Source of the DNA: Vibrio maritimus | GTDB taxonomy: Bacteria > Pseudomonadota > Gammaproteobacteria > Enterobacterales > Vibrionaceae | DNA: 64,000 bases | Reading direction: 5' to 3' | Assembly (NCBI GenBank): GCA_003263775.1 | Contig: JYJJ01000009.1 | Span: 1-64,000 of the forward strand | In this document: piece after piece, positions 46,829 through 56,375 of the stretch | How positions within the stretch are numbered: the first letter of the stretch is position 1 | Layout of the letters: each line of letters begins with the position of its first letter | Position numbers and translations under genes: made by a program | The notes under the pieces: model-generated | Told to the model about the DNA's origin: nothing | Database searches by the model: none | The model's input: the letters and a program-made list of their open reading frames with translations, nothing else

Positions 46829-48264
46829 GTGAAACAATTACTGTCATCGATATTAAATCAATTACAGAGGGTAGGTGGTGCTTTAATGCTGCCTATTGCT
46901 GTACTACCAGTAGCGGCCTTGCTGCTTCGTTTTGGTCTGCAGACTTGCTTGATTTACCATTTGTTAAGGCATCTGGGGGAGCGATATTTGGTGGACTACC
47001 TTTACTGTTTGCTGTCGGTATCGCCGTCGGGTTAGCGAAAGACCACAATGGTACCGCTGGTGTTGCTGGCGTTATCGCACATTTGATTATTCTCGAAGGT
47101 GCAAAAACCATCACACCTGATCTCAAGATGGGTGTCTTATCTGGTATTATTGCCGGTATTATGGCGGGCTATCTCTACAACAACTTCAAAGACACTAAGT
47201 TGCCAGATTGGCTTGGTTTCTTTGGAGGGAAGCGTTTTGTTCCCGTCGTGACGGCACTTTGCTCTATCTTTATGGCCTTCATTGTTGGGCATGGCTTCCC
47301 TGCAATTGGTGCTGCAATCAACGACATTGGTATGTGGATGATCCAAAGTGGCGAACCAGGTCTATTTGTTTATGGTGCAATGAACCGTCTTCTCATTCCA
47401 TTTGGTTTGCATCACATCCTTAACAGCATTGTGCGCTTTATGTTCGGTTCATACACAGATGAAAGTGGCGCCGAAATCATTGGTGACCAGCTACGTTTCT
47501 TTGCCGGTGACCCTGAAGCGGGCGCATTTATGACGGGTTGTTATGTCGTGATGATGTTTGGTCTACCAGCGGTTTGCTTGGCATTCTATGTAACAGCAAA
47601 AAAAGAACGTCGTCCAGCTTTAGTGGGGATGTTGGTCTCTATAGCGCTTACAAGCTTCCTGACGGGGATTACAGAACCTGTTGAGTTCTTGTTCATGTTC
47701 ACTGCGCCAATTCTGTTCGCTCTGCACGCTATCTTTATGGGGGCATCTTACGTAATTAGTGATTGGCTAAATATTAAACATGGCTTTGGCTTCTCGGGAG
47801 GCTTCATTGATTACGTGTTGAACTGGGGACTAGCGACGAACCCGATTCGAATCATCCCTCTAGGTCTTGCTTATTTTGCTATGTACTTTGTTACCTTCAC
47901 TGCCGCAATTAAGTACTTCAATCTTAAGACTCCTGGACGTGATGATGAGGAAGAAGAAGTCGTCGCCTCAACGACAGATACGAGTGGGTTAGCAGCTGCG
48001 TATTATGATGCTGTTGGAGGGTACGACAATATCACCAATATTAACTGCTGTATGACGCGTCTTCGCCTTACCGTTACGGATAGCTCGGCGATTGAGGATT
48101 CGGTTTGTAAGAAGCTGGGAGCCGCCGGTGTGATTCGACCAACGCCGACAACGATTCAGATTATTGTGGGCACTTCTGCTGAAGCCATCGCCGGAGATAT
48201 GAACGCTATCCATAAAGAGAAAGCGTTAGTGGAACAAAAGCAGTTTGAAAGCGCTAAAGCTTAG
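46829..48264 (+). CDS. PTS sugar transporter IIBC, GlcNAc/glucose family (one frameshift near 46935)
   Basis: Imports and phosphorylates a sugar. IIC starts KQLLSSILNQLQRVGGALMLPIAVLPVAALLLRFG, breaks near 46935 (TTTTGGTCTGCAG lacks one T) and resumes SADLLDLPFVKASGGAIF. Family landmarks are NRLLIPFGLHHILNS (about 195-209), GITEPVEFLFMF and FNLKTPGR at the IIC end, all characteristic of the NagE group. A fused IIB domain follows with the phosphoacceptor Cys in NINCCMTRLRL (about 412). No IIA domain is present, so IIA must come from elsewhere. Start GTG 46829 has GGAGG six bases upstream. Corrected length about 478. Confidence 0.87.
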
Positions 48265-48284
48265 CTGCGTAATGTGAGTCTTTT

Positions 48285-48320
48285 AGCCGAACTTAGTCGA
48301 TGCTAAGTTCGGCTTTTTCT
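48285..48320 (+). terminator. Rho-independent terminator after the PTS gene
   Basis: AGCCGAACTTAG (48285-48296), loop TCGATG, CTAAGTTCGGCT (48303-48314), then TTTTCT. Confidence 0.93.
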
Positions 48321-48440
48321 TTGTTTTTTGCTACTAGAGAATGTGGTGTCGGTTCATATAATTGATATTATCGTTCTTAGTTAGATATCCAGCCTAGAAA
48401 GCCCAACCTTTATGCTGGTATCGTCGGTGGGTATGAGGCT

Positions 48441-49085
48441 ATGAAGCATTCCGGAGGGAAAATGGAACACTACCGATTAGTGGCATGCGACATAAAAACG
48501 GTTGTTTTGCCAAAGGGAAAGTTTCTCTATGATCAACATGATGAGCCAGACTGTTTCTATTTTATCGTATCTGGTTTGGTATCGCTGCAACGCTTATTGC
48601 TAAATGGAAAAGAGGTGATAAGTCGCGTTTATAAAACTAATCAATATTTTGGCTATCGAACGCTTTTGTCCGGACAGAATTATCACGTGGGTGCCAAAGC
48701 TTTAACTGATCTCACTCTTGAGCGTGTCGTGGTGCGGGATTTTGATCAGTTCTTTCAAGAGAACCCCAAATTCGTCCGTTATCTATTCTCTGAAATGGCA
48801 ACAGAGCTTCGCCACGCCGAGATCCGTTTATCCAAAATGTCTACGCACAGCGTCGAGTTAAGGGTAATTGATAGCGTGATTGATTTAGTTACGGCTGATG
48901 TAGGTTATAAGTGGACATACAGGGAAATTGCGGCTTATTCGGGATGTTCAACAGAAACGGTTATTCGTGTTAGTAAAAAGCTCAAGAACAGTGCTTTAAT
49001 GCATGGAGAAAATACCAACAAGTCTTTTGAACTAGAGAAATTGCAGCAAGTGAGAACACAACTAGCGCTAGGAGAAAAGCTGTAA
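48441..49085 (+). CDS. Crp/Fnr-family transcriptional regulator
   Basis: 214 residues. N-terminal cNMP-binding barrel (DEPDCFYFIVSGLVSLQRLLLNGKEVISR, about 32-60), dimer helix, then the C-terminal winged HTH with recognition helix in YREIAAYSGCSTETVIRVSKKL (about 162-183). The Fnr-type Cys cluster near the N-terminus is absent, so an iron-sulfur sensor is unlikely. An ATG at 48462 (MEHYRL) with GGAGGGAAA before it is the better-placed start. Its position next to a PTS gene suggests control of sugar use. The next gene begins three bases after its stop. Confidence 0.87.
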   Translation: MKHSGGKMEHYRLVACDIKTVVLPKGKFLYDQHDEPDCFYFIVSGLVSLQRLLLNGKEVISRVYKTNQYFGYRTLLSGQNYHVGAKALTDLTLERVVVRDFDQFFQENPKFVRYLFSEMATELRHAEIRLSKMSTHSVELRVIDSVIDLVTADVGYKWTYREIAAYSGCSTETVIRVSKKLKNSALMHGENTNKSFELEKLQQVRTQLALGEKL

Positions 49086-49087
49086 GA

Positions 49088-49567
49088 ATGACCCAAATCT
49101 ATTTCGTCTGTGGCTTTATTGGCTCCGGTAAGACAACGTACTCTAAAGCATTGGCCGCTAAACACGGTGCGTTTCGGTTTTCTATTGATGAGTGGATGCT
49201 CCCTCTTTATGGCGAGCATATGGATCGGGAGCTCTTTGATCGTCGTTTGGCAACGCTTCAAGGGTTATTTAAAGACTCTGCCTTACAGCTTTTTTCTCTC
49301 GGTGTGCCGGTAATTTTTGATTTTGGTTTTTGGACGAAAGTGGATAGGCTTGCTTTTACTGACTGGGCATCGAGTGTCGGTGTCAGTAGTGAAATTCATT
49401 ATTTGGATGTCGGATTTGATGTTTGTAAGCAGAGAGCATCTGCTCGTAACTCAGAACTCAACGGCCGATCTTATGAAATGACACCAGAAATGCTGGAGTT
49501 GTTTTGGTCTTGGTTTGAGACACCGACATCAGATGAGAATGTGGTGTGGATTCAGTCAGCGGGCTAA
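49088..49567 (+). CDS. P-loop kinase-like ATPase (AAA_33 / zeta-like)
   Basis: 159 residues. Walker A GFIGSGKTT (about residues 8-16), then SIDEWMLPLYG (a Walker-A-linked Asp typical of small nucleoside or antibiotic kinases), and RASARN as a possible LID arginine region. It matches 'AAA family ATPase / predicted kinase' proteins of this size; the phosphorylated substrate is unknown. Starts two bases after the Crp-like gene stop (AGGAGAAAAGC upstream), so the two are co-transcribed and may work together. Confidence 0.78.
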   Translation: MTQIYFVCGFIGSGKTTYSKALAAKHGAFRFSIDEWMLPLYGEHMDRELFDRRLATLQGLFKDSALQLFSLGVPVIFDFGFWTKVDRLAFTDWASSVGVSSEIHYLDVGFDVCKQRASARNSELNGRSYEMTPEMLELFWSWFETPTSDENVVWIQSAG

Positions 49568-49597
49568 CTATTGCTACGCACATTGACGGAGAAACGA

Positions 49598-49630
49598 AAA
49601 GGACGAAAGGTGTCACACCTTTCGTCCTTT
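49598..49630. terminator. Bidirectional terminator
   Basis: AAAGGACGAAAGGTG (49598-49612) pairs with CACCTTTCGTCCTTT (49616-49630). Flanking A and T runs serve the kinase operon and the convergent TruD-like gene. Confidence 0.92.
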
Positions 49631-49646
49631 GTATTACTAAGGCCAA

Positions 49647-50600
49647 TTAAACACCTAAGATGCCTTTTATTGCCATCGTTGCGTAGCTACCAGTCGGCAA
49701 TGTGAACTGCAACTCACAGCTCTCTGAGTCGAGTGGCTTGGATTTAAAATGACAATAAATAAAGCAGTCCCTGGTTGCAGACAGTTTCTTAATTTCACCA
49801 TCGATTGCGCGCCATTTGTCTATGGCTAATTTATTCGGAAGCTTATGCGCCGCGATCTCATCTTGGTTTGGAGCAAAATAACTGTTGTCTGCGATGTGGA
49901 TAGAGGCGGTAGCAGAGCCTTCCGCTTGTATGAGTTCACTGAGCTTCTTATTCCACATGTGCGAGCCATGAGAACAAAGCCAAAAAGCCCGTTCGCGCAT
50001 AGGTATTACAGAATCTAGGTTTTCTACAGATACCTCTCTATTTGCTAGCACGCCCGATTCACGTGCGAATTCGAGGCACTTGTCGAGGTGACCTTCTAGG
50101 TAGTGTTGTCCGATCAGATGTGTCAGCGCAGGTTGATTGGGCAAGCCGAAACGCTGGCTGTCATAATAATTCGGGACTCTAAGCTGGGTTTCATTAATGC
50201 TTGTAAGGGCATTTTGAGCCTCTTCGTCAAGTCCTCTCAACACAATTTTAAATGCGTTACCAAGGTTAGAACCTACGGTGATTTTATTATTAGAGAAACC
50301 AATTTGATATAACTCAAGCCAAAAGTTACTATCTTTGTCCTTAAATCTATTGGGGACTTTTGGGCTTTCAATTGTGAGATATTGCTGCGTAACTCCTTCC
50401 TCATCCTTTAAACCCGCAACGCCAATTTGACCTTCCTCTAGGTTAAATTCTTGGCTTATTATATCTATAGCATTAAATGTTGAGATGCCACTTTTTACTA
50501 AGCAAAAAAGTCGATAGTTAGTAGGGCTATCGGCAATATCTAAGTTGATGATTTCGCATACCCTAAAGTCTTCGTTTTTTTGTTTTATTTTGTACTTCAT
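49647..50600 (-). CDS. TruD-family tRNA pseudouridine synthase-like protein
   Basis: About 317 residues. TruD signatures: VAGLKDEEGVTQQY carrying the catalytic Asp (about residues 61-74), NYYDSQRFG (about 147-155) and the final LPTGSYATMAIKGI. TruD makes pseudouridine-13 in tRNA-Glu. The protein is shorter than the usual Vibrio TruD, which sits in the surE-ispF region, so this looks like a second, divergent copy. AT-rich codon use at its N-terminus differs from neighbours. ATG 50600 with GGAGAAATGG upstream is preferred over 50627. Product modification target is unknown. Confidence 0.8.
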   Translation of the reverse strand: MKYKIKQKNEDFRVCEIINLDIADSPTNYRLFCLVKSGISTFNAIDIISQEFNLEEGQIGVAGLKDEEGVTQQYLTIESPKVPNRFKDKDSNFWLELYQIGFSNNKITVGSNLGNAFKIVLRGLDEEAQNALTSINETQLRVPNYYDSQRFGLPNQPALTHLIGQHYLEGHLDKCLEFARESGVLANREVSVENLDSVIPMRERAFWLCSHGSHMWNKKLSELIQAEGSATASIHIADNSYFAPNQDEIAAHKLPNKLAIDKWRAIDGEIKKLSATRDCFIYCHFKSKPLDSESCELQFTLPTGSYATMAIKGILGV

Positions 50601-50649
50601 CCATTTCTCCTTGCGATTACGCTTCATCTGGTTGAAAGTCAGTGATTAA

Positions 50650-51243
50650 TTACATTCCGTATTGAAATGGTTTACCGGCACTTACCATGTCTCGGTGTAT
50701 GGGGGCTAAAGCATTGGCATAGGCTGCGAGTAACTTGAGTGTATATTCGCTTCGAGCATGTTGCTTTTGGTCTGTACATTGGTGATCGGGAGTCAACGTT
50801 TGTTCGCAGTTTCTAAAGATAAGATGGTCTGGCAAAAAACAGACGTGATTGTTTTTATTACCAGTCATACGCAGTTCGCTGATGGGGTATACGCCATTGA
50901 TGCCAGCAGAGACGCTCACCAGCAACGCCGCTTTGTGTGCCAACTCGTCGTCGGTAGTCAGCATCAAAAAATTCTTTAGTGAAGGCGTTGCCATTCCATG
51001 CCACTCTGGTGTGATAAAAATAAAGGCATCAGATTGCTTGAGTTGCTGTTTAATGGGTTGCAATGGTGCCCATTCCTCGCTGCCTTGCCACACACCTTCA
51101 TTCCAAAGTGGTAAAGCTAACTGATGTAGGTCGAGAACATTAACCTGTTCAAAGTGTTCGTTAGCGAGTGTTGCTAGATAATTCGCCACGTTGATACTTT
51201 GGGAGTTTGCTCTTTGGCTACCAGCGACGATGGTGATATTCAT
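50650..51243 (-). CDS. NAD(P)H-dependent FMN reductase (flavodoxin-like fold)
   Basis: 197 residues. FMN phosphate loop GSQRANSQS (about residues 8-16), then FITPEWHGMATPSLKNFL (about 76-93), the family's substrate/FMN-contact motif. These reductases supply reduced FMN or reduce quinones, azo compounds and metals. ATG 51243 follows AAGGAAATAAA. Forty-nine bases upstream of the TruD-like gene in the same direction, perhaps one transcript. Confidence 0.87.
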   Translation of the reverse strand: MNITIVAGSQRANSQSINVANYLATLANEHFEQVNVLDLHQLALPLWNEGVWQGSEEWAPLQPIKQQLKQSDAFIFITPEWHGMATPSLKNFLMLTTDDELAHKAALLVSVSAGINGVYPISELRMTGNKNNHVCFLPDHLIFRNCEQTLTPDHQCTDQKQHARSEYTLKLLAAYANALAPIHRDMVSAGKPFQYGM

Positions 51244-51595
51244 TTTATTTCCTTTTTTGGCTTGGCGCTTGAGAAGTTTCGATTGAAAAACATGAACGTC
51301 AATATCATTAGTCTTGGAGTAATTACTTCACTGAAATTAACTATAAACCTACTCTGTACCTGGATCTTTCTATCACCAGTAGAAGTATTTATTGACTCTT
51401 TATTAAATTACCAATGCTAAGGGCTAGAGTGTATACAGTTTATTCTTGAAGTTTTTAATGTGTGAAGTTTATCGAAAGGTTGGTTGGGGATAATTTCAAT
51501 CTTGTTATTAAGATTGTGTTTGGTTAGGAAGGTTCTTATATATTCTTTAGTTAGTAGATAGTGTTGTTTCTATCATTAAATGATCAAGGTTTAAT
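51244..51595. other. AT-rich intergenic region
   Basis: About 350 bases between the FMN reductase start and the phnX terminator. It is very AT-rich and contains the reductase ribosome binding site. A 42-codon frame at about 51291-51419 was judged chance. No palindrome or regulatory motif stands out. Confidence 0.4.
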
Positions 51596-51626
51596 AAAAA
51601 AGCCCACGAGGTTGTCGTGAGCTTTT
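51596..51626 (-). terminator. Terminator of the phnW-pbfA-phnX operon
   Basis: AGCCCACGA (51601-51609) pairs with TCGTGAGCT (51615-51623, one G-T pair). On the minus strand the stem is followed by six T. Confidence 0.85.
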
Positions 51627-51648
51627 TCCTTCGAGGGTTAACTGAAAG

Positions 51649-52467
51649 TTACGGACGTTCACCTGCTAAAACGCGCTTTTCAATATCGGCGATCACACCT
51701 GGAAGGTCGGCGATCGTATCCACTAGATAGTGCGGTGAAGCTGTGCCAAGCTTGACGCGTGCACGTTCGCGAGCTGCTGATAGAGTTGCTTCATCAGCGG
51801 CTTGGTATTGGTCAAAGGTAAGGCCAGCCTCGTTGCCAGAAAGCAGTAGACCCACAGTCCACATGCCTGCATTGTGACCTTCTTCGATGCCTGGTGCTGC
51901 GTCATCCACTTTTACGCAAGCGCCGACGCTAGTCGCGCCCAGTTCGATAGCGTTTTTCAGTGCCATAAATGCACCAGGGCGGCCGCCTTGAGGTAGGTCA
52001 TCAGTAGCGACGACATAGTCTGGTTTATAGCCGTAATCTGCCGCCACTGGAACAAGTACGTCCATCACTTGACGTGGGTAGCCAGAGCAAGAGCCGATCT
52101 TGATACCTTTTGCTTTTAGGTCGTTCACAACTTCCACTGCGTTAAGGATCGGTTCAGCGTGATCCGCGACTTTGGCTTTTTGTAGAGGCATGAAAGCAGC
52201 GTAGATGGCGTCAACATCGCTGTCTTGCATTTCTTGGTCAAATTGGGCTGTCCAACGTGCTTTTACTGCTGGGATTTGGCCAACGGCTTTAATGTGATCC
52301 CATTTACCTATGCCCATTGGCTCGCGAGCTTCGTCTAGAGAAATCTCGAAGTCAAAGCCTTGCTTAAATGCTTCTACAAAGATGCTGGTCGGGGCGAACG
52401 AACCAAAGTCAACAATGGTGCCAGCCCAGTCGAAGATAACGGCTTGAATCGGTGATGAGTGAGACAT
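51649..52467 (-). CDS. phnX: Phosphonoacetaldehyde hydrolase (phosphonatase)
   Basis: Splits the C-P bond of phosphonoacetaldehyde into acetaldehyde and phosphate. HAD fold: motif [13 protein letters not shown], where the first Asp is the nucleophile and DWAGT is the PhnX hallmark (about residues 11-22). The cap-domain Schiff-base Lys is in [12 protein letters not shown] (about 49-60), with [11 protein letters not shown] (motif II) and [14 protein letters not shown] for the metal-binding end. 272 residues, as expected. Third gene of the AEP catabolic operon, with its own terminator. Confidence 0.95.
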   Translation of the reverse strand: MSHSSPIQAVIFDWAGTIVDFGSFAPTSIFVEAFKQGFDFEISLDEAREPMGIGKWDHIKAVGQIPAVKARWTAQFDQEMQDSDVDAIYAAFMPLQKAKVADHAEPILNAVEVVNDLKAKGIKIGSCSGYPRQVMDVLVPVAADYGYKPDYVVATDDLPQGGRPGAFMALKNAIELGATSVGACVKVDDAAPGIEEGHNAGMWTVGLLLSGNEAGLTFDQYQAADEATLSAARERARVKLGTASPHYLVDTIADLPGVIADIEKRVLAGERP

Positions 52468-52485
52468 GATGTCATTCCTTTAAAG

Positions 52486-53853
52486 TTAATTTTTTACGTT
52501 TGATACGTGAGCAATAGCTTGCTCGAAGATGTCGAGTGCTTTGGTTAGCTCGTCACGGGTAATAATCAGCGGAGGGCTAAGCTGAATGACGTTGCCTTGC
52601 GACACCTTAAAGCTCAGACCTTGATTTAAACATTGATAGAGAACTTGCTCGGCTTCGTCGTAGGCTCTGTCTTTGGTGATGTGATTTTTCACAAGTTCCA
52701 CACCCCATAGAAGACCGATACCACGAACATCGCCAATGATTGGGTATTGCTGCTTCATTTGAAGTAGGCGCGCTTTAACAAATTCACTGTCATTGCGTGT
52801 CTTCTCTAGTAGCTGTTCTTGCTCAATCGCTTCCATGGTGGCAAGTGCCGCCGCGCATCCAAGGGCGCTTTTCTCATGCGTGTAGTGACCTAGAGAGATT
52901 TCTGCAGCCGTGTTGTATTTGTCTTTAGTAACCATCGCAGCGATAGGAACCAAACCGCCGCCAAAGCCTTTACCGATACAAAGAATGTCCGGTTCAATAT
53001 CAAACGCCTGATAGGTAAACCATTCGCCACTGCGTCCCATGCCATTTGGAATATCGTCAATAATGAGTAGGACGTTGTGTTTATCGCAAATCTCACGGAT
53101 ACGTTTCCAGTAAGCCTTGCTTGGTACCTGCACATCGGTATTGCGAACACCTTCTGCGATAAACGCGCCGATGCCGCCTTCTTTTTCAATCACGTATTCG
53201 AGATAGTCGGCGTAGTGAACATCGCTTCCGTCTTGCGAAGGGAAGGCACCTCGATATGACACCGCTGGTGGAATACGCTCGACGCCGGCCATGAGTGGCC
53301 CCATGCCCTCACGGAAACACGCTTCACCACCTACTGAAATCGCATCAAGTGATGCACCATGAAATGAGTCCCACAGCGACACGACTTTGTAGTTGCCGGT
53401 AATATAGCGAGCTAGCTTGAGCGCCATTCCAACTACAGACGTACCACCGGGCGCAAACAGCACTCGATTGAGTTCTCCACCGCAGATGTCGGTAAGCTTT
53501 TCTGCGCATTTAACCGCTGTTTCGTTGGTAAAACGGCGCGGCGAGAATGGCAGCGTATGCATCTGCTCCGTTACACGTTTGATGACATGTGGGTGGGCAT
53601 AACCAAGTTGGTGGACATTGTTGCCATGAAAGTCCATGTAGCGCTTTCCACGTGTGTCTTGGATATAAATCCCTTCCGCCGCTTCTAGTGAGTCGAGGCA
53701 TGGCGTTGACATAGATTGATGCAAGAAGACATCTGCATCGCGTTGCAGCAGTGCTTGGGTCGCGTCGTCTTGTATTTGTTGATTCCACTCTTCACGCGCT
53801 GGGGTGTTGTTCACATCTCCCTCGCTGCGCAGGTGCGTTGCTTGGTCTGCCAT
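52486..53853 (-). CDS. pbfA: (R)-1-hydroxy-2-aminoethylphosphonate ammonia-lyase (PbfA), PLP-dependent
   Basis: 455-residue class III aminotransferase-fold enzyme. PLP site Lys in CIGKGFGGG (about residue 293); YMDFHGNNVHQLGYAHPHV, FSPRRFTNETA and IDDIPNGMGRSGEWF replace the DEV(Q)TGFGR of true transaminases. The lyase known from Vibrio splendidus clusters between phnW and phnX, exactly this order, and turns (R)-1-hydroxy-AEP into phosphonoacetaldehyde and ammonia. Assignment rests on context and these replacements; an ordinary class III aminotransferase is the alternative. Its ATG overlaps the phnW stop (TAATG), implying translational coupling. Confidence 0.88.
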   Translation of the reverse strand: MADQATHLRSEGDVNNTPAREEWNQQIQDDATQALLQRDADVFLHQSMSTPCLDSLEAAEGIYIQDTRGKRYMDFHGNNVHQLGYAHPHVIKRVTEQMHTLPFSPRRFTNETAVKCAEKLTDICGGELNRVLFAPGGTSVVGMALKLARYITGNYKVVSLWDSFHGASLDAISVGGEACFREGMGPLMAGVERIPPAVSYRGAFPSQDGSDVHYADYLEYVIEKEGGIGAFIAEGVRNTDVQVPSKAYWKRIREICDKHNVLLIIDDIPNGMGRSGEWFTYQAFDIEPDILCIGKGFGGGLVPIAAMVTKDKYNTAAEISLGHYTHEKSALGCAAALATMEAIEQEQLLEKTRNDSEFVKARLLQMKQQYPIIGDVRGIGLLWGVELVKNHITKDRAYDEAEQVLYQCLNQGLSFKVSQGNVIQLSPPLIITRDELTKALDIFEQAIAHVSNVKN

Positions 53854-54956
53854 TATGTTAGCTCCCAGTACATTGCGTTCTTCACAGCGTAAATTAAGCG
53901 CTCAATATCCGATGGATGTACGTCACCAATATTGCCAATGCGAAAACAATCAGCGTTGGACACTTTGCCCGGATAGATGACAAAACCTTGCTCTTTCAAG
54001 TGTTCATAAAACGCTTTGAACTGGTAGTCACTGTGCTCAGGTGAGTAAAACGAAGTAATGATTGGGGAATGAAGATCATCGTTTAGCAGCGTGCGGAAGC
54101 CCAAAGAACGCATACCTTCGACCAGTGTTTTTTGGTTGGTCTGATAGCGATTGAAACGTGCTTCAATGCCGCCTTCTTGCTCAAGTTCTGTAAGCGCTTG
54201 ATAGAAAGCGCGCACGGTATGGGTTGGGGAGGTGAAGCGCCATTTACCGTGATTCACTTCCATACAGTGCCATTGATCATAGAGGTCTAGGCTGAGCGAG
54301 CGCGCTTGGCCTTGGCATTTTTCTAGTTCTGATTGCTTGGCAACCACAAACCCAAAGCCAGGAACGCCTTGAATACATTTGTTGGCAGAGCTGATCATAA
54401 AGTCGATACCGAGTTCACCAATATCCATTGGGATGCCACCAAAACTCGACATCGCGTCAAGGATCACAGTTTTGTCATGTTGCTTTGCTAGTTTGATGAC
54501 CGCTTCAATAGGGTTCAGCATGCCGGTCGTTGTTTCGCAGTGAACAATTGCAACATGCGTAATGGCGCTGTCTTGCTCTAGGATGCTGGCAATTTCATTT
54601 AGGTTCGGTCTGCTGACTTCGCCCGGTGCAATGACATGGGTTTCGATATTTAGGTAGTCAGCAATCTGAGCAATACGAGCGCCGTAAGCACCATTGTCGA
54701 CAACAAGCAATTTGCCCTTTGAAGTGATAGTGCTACCAATTGTCGCCTCGACAGAAGCGGTGCCGCTGCCTTGCATTAGGACGCTGGTGTAGCCCGCTTG
54801 TTTAGTGGCAAGTTGAGTCAGTTTAGCGCGAATGACCTCGACAATATCTTTGTTGTAGTCGTCATCCCATGTACACCAGTCTTTTAACATCGCTTCGCGC
54901 ACGGTTTCAGTCGTCGATAGCGGCCCTGGAGTTAATAGCAAATATTCGTTTTTCAT
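53853..54956 (-). CDS. phnW: 2-aminoethylphosphonate:pyruvate aminotransferase
   Basis: Converts AEP and pyruvate to phosphonoacetaldehyde and alanine with PLP. 367 residues. Start [18 protein letters not shown] (family start), PLP-Lys in [18 protein letters not shown] (about residue 192) and [16 protein letters not shown] near the end are class V aminotransferase PhnW traits. The start is ATG 54956 (MKNEYLL); an ATG four codons upstream is less likely. First gene of the operon; 242 bases from the divergent phnS. Confidence 0.95.
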   Translation of the reverse strand: MKNEYLLLTPGPLSTTETVREAMLKDWCTWDDDYNKDIVEVIRAKLTQLATKQAGYTSVLMQGSGTASVEATIGSTITSKGKLLVVDNGAYGARIAQIADYLNIETHVIAPGEVSRPNLNEIASILEQDSAITHVAIVHCETTTGMLNPIEAVIKLAKQHDKTVILDAMSSFGGIPMDIGELGIDFMISSANKCIQGVPGFGFVVAKQSELEKCQGQARSLSLDLYDQWHCMEVNHGKWRFTSPTHTVRAFYQALTELEQEGGIEARFNRYQTNQKTLVEGMRSLGFRTLLNDDLHSPIITSFYSPEHSDYQFKAFYEHLKEQGFVIYPGKVSNADCFRIGNIGDVHPSDIERLIYAVKNAMYWELT

Positions 54957-54967
54957 CTTGATTCTCA

Positions 54968-54984
54968 ATTTGGACTATACCAGT
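54968..54984. promoter_or_regulatory. Candidate PhnR operator at the phnW promoter
   Basis: ATTTGGACTATACCAGT, twelve bases before the phnW start. It matches sites at 55166-55182 (other strand) and 56347-56363; see those entries. Confidence 0.65.
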
Positions 54985-55165
54985 AAGTTGTATTTACTCT
55001 AGCAACCGAAAATACGCGTCGTAAAGCGTCAAAACCAATTTTCATAAAAGTTTCATACGCCGTGAAAGGCACCTAATGCGATCGTCAAATCGAAGTCTTT
55101 TTAGTAAAACTGCCACTTTTTGTTCATTTAATCGTCATAAATCGAAACTAAGGTGATTTACATCA

Positions 55166-55182
55166 ACTGGTACAGACCAAAT
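55166..55182. promoter_or_regulatory. Candidate PhnR operator at the phnS promoter
   Basis: ACTGGTACAGACCAAAT reads ATTTGGTCTGTACCAGT on the minus strand. It differs at four positions from the phnW site and lies 17 bases before the phnS start, close enough to block translation initiation or transcription. Shared core is ATTTGG, five variable bases, ACCA. Confidence 0.7.
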
Positions 55183-55198
55183 CTAACTGGAGACGACA

Positions 55199-56204
55199 AT
55201 GAAAAACCGTTTGATGAAGGGAACACTGGCTACACTGGTTTCTCTATTAGCCACTAACGCACTAGCAGCAACAGAAGTCACTGTGTACACCGCTTTCGAA
55301 ACGGACATTCTTGCGAAATACAAGAATGCATTCGAGAAAGAGAACCCAGACGTGAAAATCAAATGGGTTCGCGACTCAACGGGTATCATGACAGCGAAGC
55401 TTTTGGCGGAGAAAAACAACCCGCGCGCTGAAGTGGTTTGGGGTTTGGCTGGCTCTTCCATGGCATTGTTAAAAGAAGAGGGTGTGCTTAAACCATACTC
55501 GCCAAAGGGACTAGAAGACCTGAAGCCGAACTTGAACGATCCTCAGTCAAACCAAGCATGGTTTGGTAATGACGCTTTCTTTAACGCTATCTGTTTTAAT
55601 GAAGCCGTGGCTAAGCAGCTTAACCTTCCAAAACCACAATCTTGGGAAGATTTGACCAAGCCGGTATATCAAGCCACATCGCGATGCCAAACCCGGCGTC
55701 TTCAGGTACAGGTTACATGCAAGTCTCCGCTTGGCTACAAAACATGGGTGAAGACCAAGCTTGGAACTACATGAAAAATCTAGATAAAAACATTGCACAT
55801 TACACGCACTCAGGCTCTAAGCCATGCGTCCAAGCAGGAATGGGTGAAGTCGCTATCGGTATTTCCATGGCAGTTCGTGGTGCTAAGCTAATTAACCAAG
55901 GCGCGCCTCTTGCAGTGATTACGCCAAAAGGGATTGGTTGGGAGTCAGAAGCCGTTGGTTTGGTGAAAGAATCGGATGCTGCTAAGCGCGTCGTCGATTG
56001 GTCTGTGTCAAAGTCGGCAAACGAGCTGTATGTTGAATCTTACCCGGTGGTTGCTCATAAAGCCGTAACAGGTAATGTTAACAACTACCCAGAAGTTCAA
56101 GGGGCAATGGCGAGATGGACTTTGGTAAGATGGGGGCGGAACGAGCTGAGGTTCTTAAAACTTGGTCTCAGAAATTTGATGCTAAGTCTGAACCAAAATC
56201 CTAA
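55199..56204 (+). CDS. phnS: AEP ABC transporter substrate-binding protein (two frameshifts)
   Basis: Periplasmic binding protein of the PhnS2 family. Signal peptide ending NALAA (about residue 24), then TEVTVYTAFETDILAKYKNAFEKENP, VRDSTGIMTAKLLAEKNNPRAEV, a GGTAIG-like NPASSGTGYMQVSAW segment and WSVSKSANELY. Breaks: one G missing near 55673 (CAAGCCACATC, expected CAAGGCCAC) and near 56113 (GCGAGATGG, expected GCGGAGATGG). Corrected stop is TAA 56202-56204, giving about 335 residues. First gene of phnS-T-UV-R. Confidence 0.92.
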
Positions 56205-56346
56205 TAGACTTGTGTGAATATTAATGGGCGATCTAAGGATCGCCCCATTGTCGTTTTAATGAAAGCCAATAGACCAGTTCAAAAAATTCTGCACTGCAAT
56301 CTACCTGCTACAAAACTGTCATGCCGATGAAACAAACCAGATTTAA

Positions 56347-56363
56347 ATTTGGTATATACCATT
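56347..56363 (+). promoter_or_regulatory. Candidate PhnR operator upstream of phnT
   Basis: ATTTGGTATATACCATT, a near-perfect palindrome ending 12 bases before the phnT start codon. It suggests an internal, PhnR-controlled promoter after phnS. Confidence 0.65.
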
Positions 56364-56375
56364 GGAGAGACGACG

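Noticed and set aside
51291..51419. 42-residue hydrophobic ORF
   Set aside because: AT-rich chance frame without a good Shine-Dalgarno in the FMN reductase / phnX gap.
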